DNA from: GWB1-54-5 sp035290085
Lineage (GTDB): Bacteria; Patescibacteriota; Gracilibacteria; Peribacterales; Peribacteraceae
Direction: 5' to 3'
DNA: 5,792 nucleotides
NCBI GenBank assembly: GCA_035290085.1
Contig: DATDVK010000107.1
Location: 1 to 5,792 of the forward strand
In this document: one piece after another, positions 5,295 through 5,792 of the stretch
How the letters are laid out: each line of letters starts with the position of its first letter
Position numbering within the stretch: the first letter of the stretch is position 1
Notes under the pieces: model-generated
What the model saw: only the letters and a program-made list of their open reading frames with translations
What the model was told of the DNA's origin: nothing
Database searches by the model: none
Made by a program: the position numbers and the translations under genes

Positions 5295-5792
5295 TCAGTG
5301 GGCTGAACGGATGCGTGATAGCGTTGTAATACGTTGTGACAACAGTTCTTCCGTCCCGATATCTGAGCGGAATCTCACAGGCCCTTCCACCTGTTCGCAG
5401 AGGTTTTGTGCGATCTTCTCCGCTTCCACAATGCTGTTCCCAATGCCGACGATCCCTGCTGTCCGGGAGCCGCCAAGCTGCAGTGATCCGTTTTCCGCTT
5501 CTGAGATGTCTCCGAAGAAGAGCCGGGCATTCTCTGGAATGTTCGGGAACTTCACTGGCTGGTCCCGTTGATCCTTGTTCTCGGGGTACCCCTTAGGAGT
5601 GATGTACTTACAGACAGTGGCTTTGTGATCGAAGGTAACGAGATCTTCCGTGAGTTCACGGGAAAGCATTGCCTGGCAGATATCCACGAAGTCTGAGGAG
5701 AGGAGGGGAAGGATGTTCAGGGCTTCCGGATCCCCAAATCGTGCGTTGTACTCTATGAGGCGCACGCCGTCTTTCACCGCAATGAAACCCCC
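5295..5792 (-). CDS. purD: Phosphoribosylamine-glycine ligase, C-terminal part (5' end beyond window edge)
   Basis: PurD joins phosphoribosylamine and glycine using ATP to give glycinamide ribonucleotide, the second step of de novo purine synthesis, in the cytoplasm. The visible 165 residues are the end of the ATP-grasp domain plus the C-terminal domain of a roughly 420-440-residue enzyme. The fragment opens with GGFIAVKDGVRLIEYNARFGDPEA, written here by parts: GGFIAVKDG, then RLIEYNARFGDPEA, whose E14 and N16 (fragment numbering) are the usual metal ligands. The SRTAGIVGIGNSIVEAE block and the ending RFRSDIGTEELLSQR also match. The YNARFGDPEALNIL and RSDIGT variants look closer to archaeal-type PurD than to the enteric LEFNVRFGDPE form, a judgement by eye. 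The frame is open to the right edge. The TGA stop lies 3 bp before the transporter gene, so both are probably one transcript. Confidence 0.93.
   Translation of the reverse strand, partial: GGFIAVKDGVRLIEYNARFGDPEALNILPLLSSDFVDICQAMLSRELTEDLVTFDHKATVCKYITPKGYPENKDQRDQPVKFPNIPENARLFFGDISEAENGSLQLGGSRTAGIVGIGNSIVEAEKIAQNLCEQVEGPVRFRSDIGTEELLSQRITTLSRIRSAH

Noticed and set aside
1..5792. tRNA, rRNA, CRISPR array, riboswitch or prophage genes
   Set aside because: I saw no cloverleaf, no regularly spaced repeats, no rRNA-like stretch and no phage-type genes; nearly every base is assigned to the six genes or the one element.

Overview
The window is a compact bacterial chromosome segment of slightly more than half G+C by eye. 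It carries six protein genes and almost no spare DNA. The standard bacterial code fits: genes end in TAA, TAG and TGA, and one TGA stop overlaps the next start. None of the five visible start codons has a convincing Shine-Dalgarno sequence. The visible part of PurD has archaeal-like motif variants. Together with the density this would suit a small-genome lineage such as a Patescibacteria/CPR bacterium, but the phylum cannot be fixed from this sequence and that is only a weak inference.

Layout: positions 1-941 (minus) hold most of mnmA, the tRNA 2-thiouridylase gene, cut by the left edge. A 75-bp divergent spacer (942-1016) leads to a plus-strand pair: a 12-helix-type DUF2157 membrane protein (1017-2213) and a GDYXXLXY-domain protein (2210-2725) joined by an ATGA overlap. 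After 34 bp comes prfA (2760-3815), encoding release factor 1. On the minus strand, the C-terminal part of purD (5295-5792, cut by the right edge) is followed 3 bp later by a BT1/folate-biopterin-type transporter gene (3957-5291). This gene converges on prfA.

The most striking structure is the 141-bp stretch between the two convergent genes (3816-3956). It fills the gap exactly from stop codon to stop codon. It has 17-18-bp terminal inverted repeats, is flanked by a direct CTAA on both sides, and contains an inner REP-like palindrome built from the CCTGTCGA core. It looks like a miniature inverted-repeat (MITE-like) element that inserted into a shared CTAA. That tetranucleotide supplies TAA to prfA and, read on the other strand, TAG to the transporter gene, so neither gene was damaged. 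The element probably also works as a bidirectional terminator.

Functional themes: tRNA modification (MnmA) and translation termination (RF1) are core housekeeping. The DUF2157/GDYXXLXY pair is a recurrent envelope module of unknown function. The purD-BT1 pair links purine synthesis with a possible folate or pterin importer, a plausible metabolic link because formyl-tetrahydrofolate feeds purine synthesis.
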